From Cuniculiplasma sp052315315 (GTDB lineage: Archaea; Thermoplasmatota; Thermoplasmata; Thermoplasmatales; Thermoplasmataceae), in assembly GCA_052315315.1 (NCBI GenBank), contig JBLSDE010000048.1, positions 1-5,088 of the forward strand: DNA of 5,088 nucleotides, in the 5' to 3' direction. The notes beneath the pieces are model-generated. The model did no database searches. It worked only from the letters and a program-made list of their open reading frames with translations, and was not told the DNA's origin. A program made the translations under genes and the position numbers. Of this stretch, positions 4,973-5,088 are shown one piece after another. Position 1 is the first letter of the stretch; every line of letters starts with the position of its first letter.

Positions 4973-5088
4973 TTATAAAGGATACCTCCTTTGGAACATT
5001 TCCTTAATCTCATCAATGCATTTATAATATCCTCTCAATGATCTCATAGACCATTTATCATTTATCTCTGCTGCCCTCAGATAAATGA
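4973..5088 (-). CDS. C-terminal end of an unidentified protein (partial)
   Basis: The minus strand is open from the right edge to TAA at 4975-4973 and gives 37 residues: IYLRAAEINDKWSMRSLRGY followed by YKCIDEIKEMFQRRYPL. The composition (charged, helical, Arg/Lys-rich, aromatic) is typical of real coding sequence, unlike the AT-rich DNA to its left. The start and more than the last 37 residues lie beyond the window, so no family can be given; a transposase or nucleic-acid-binding protein end would fit the composition but is a guess. It has the same orientation as amt but is separated from it by 335 nt. Confidence 0.65.
   Translation of the reverse strand, partial: IYLRAAEINDKWSMRSLRGYYKCIDEIKEMFQRRYPL
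4977..4992 (-). repeat. Hairpin over the stop-proximal end of the partial gene
   Basis: AAAGGA (4977-4982) and TCCTTT (4987-4992) form a perfect 6-bp stem with a 4-nt loop. It is nested inside AAATGTT (4960-4966) and AACATTT (4995-5001), a second inverted pair. The structure covers the last codons of the partial minus-strand gene. No T-run follows, so it is a weak terminator candidate. Confidence 0.45.

Noticed and set aside
4985..4993. AAAGGAGGT on the minus strand, like a perfect Shine-Dalgarno sequence
   Set aside because: It lies within the last codons (QRRY) of the partial gene and no start codon opening a real frame follows at a suitable distance.

Overview
The window is AT-rich. I read it as part of an archaeal chromosome, possibly a relative of the Thermoplasmata, with moderate confidence. 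The reasons are TATA-like boxes at archaeal spacing, frequent AGA and ATA codons, oligo-T rather than hairpin-type 3' ends, a CRISPR repeat that begins like haloarchaeal repeats, and an archaeal-looking Amt transporter. There is no rRNA or other marker gene, so the taxonomy is inference.

Layout. (1) 1-1999 is a CRISPR array cut by the left edge: a 9-nt repeat remnant, 28 full-length 28-nt repeats (27 identical, one with a single substitution), one degenerate terminal repeat, and 29 unique spacers of 36-44 nt. Repeat ends and the decayed right-hand copy indicate transcription left to right, with leader and cas genes outside the window. (2) About 1981-2246 is a decayed coding segment without a start codon. 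It begins inside the degenerate repeat and changes frame near 2100-2120. (3) 2267-2956 encodes an unrecognised 229-aa soluble protein with a strong ribosome binding site. (4) 2957-3368 is non-coding and separates two convergent genes. (5) 3369-4637 (minus strand) is an ammonium transporter of the Amt/Mep family. (6) 4638-4972 is its upstream region, with a TATA box. (7) 4973-5088 (minus strand) is the C-terminal end of a gene entering from the right.

The main interest is in the spacers. Read by hand, about 22 of 29 look like protein-coding sequence on the strand complementary to the predicted crRNA. Three of these span a Shine-Dalgarno plus ATG start. One encodes DLSRRDFTINAMAY, the signature of class II (bacterial/eukaryotic-type) tRNA nucleotidyltransferases, a type not used by archaea for CCA addition. 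The array may therefore produce crRNAs antisense to messages, as expected for RNA-targeting immunity or spacer capture from RNA. A PAM or purine-loading bias could give the same pattern. No cas gene, transposase or RNA gene was found in the window, and the 229-aa neighbour of the array is not a Cas family I can name.
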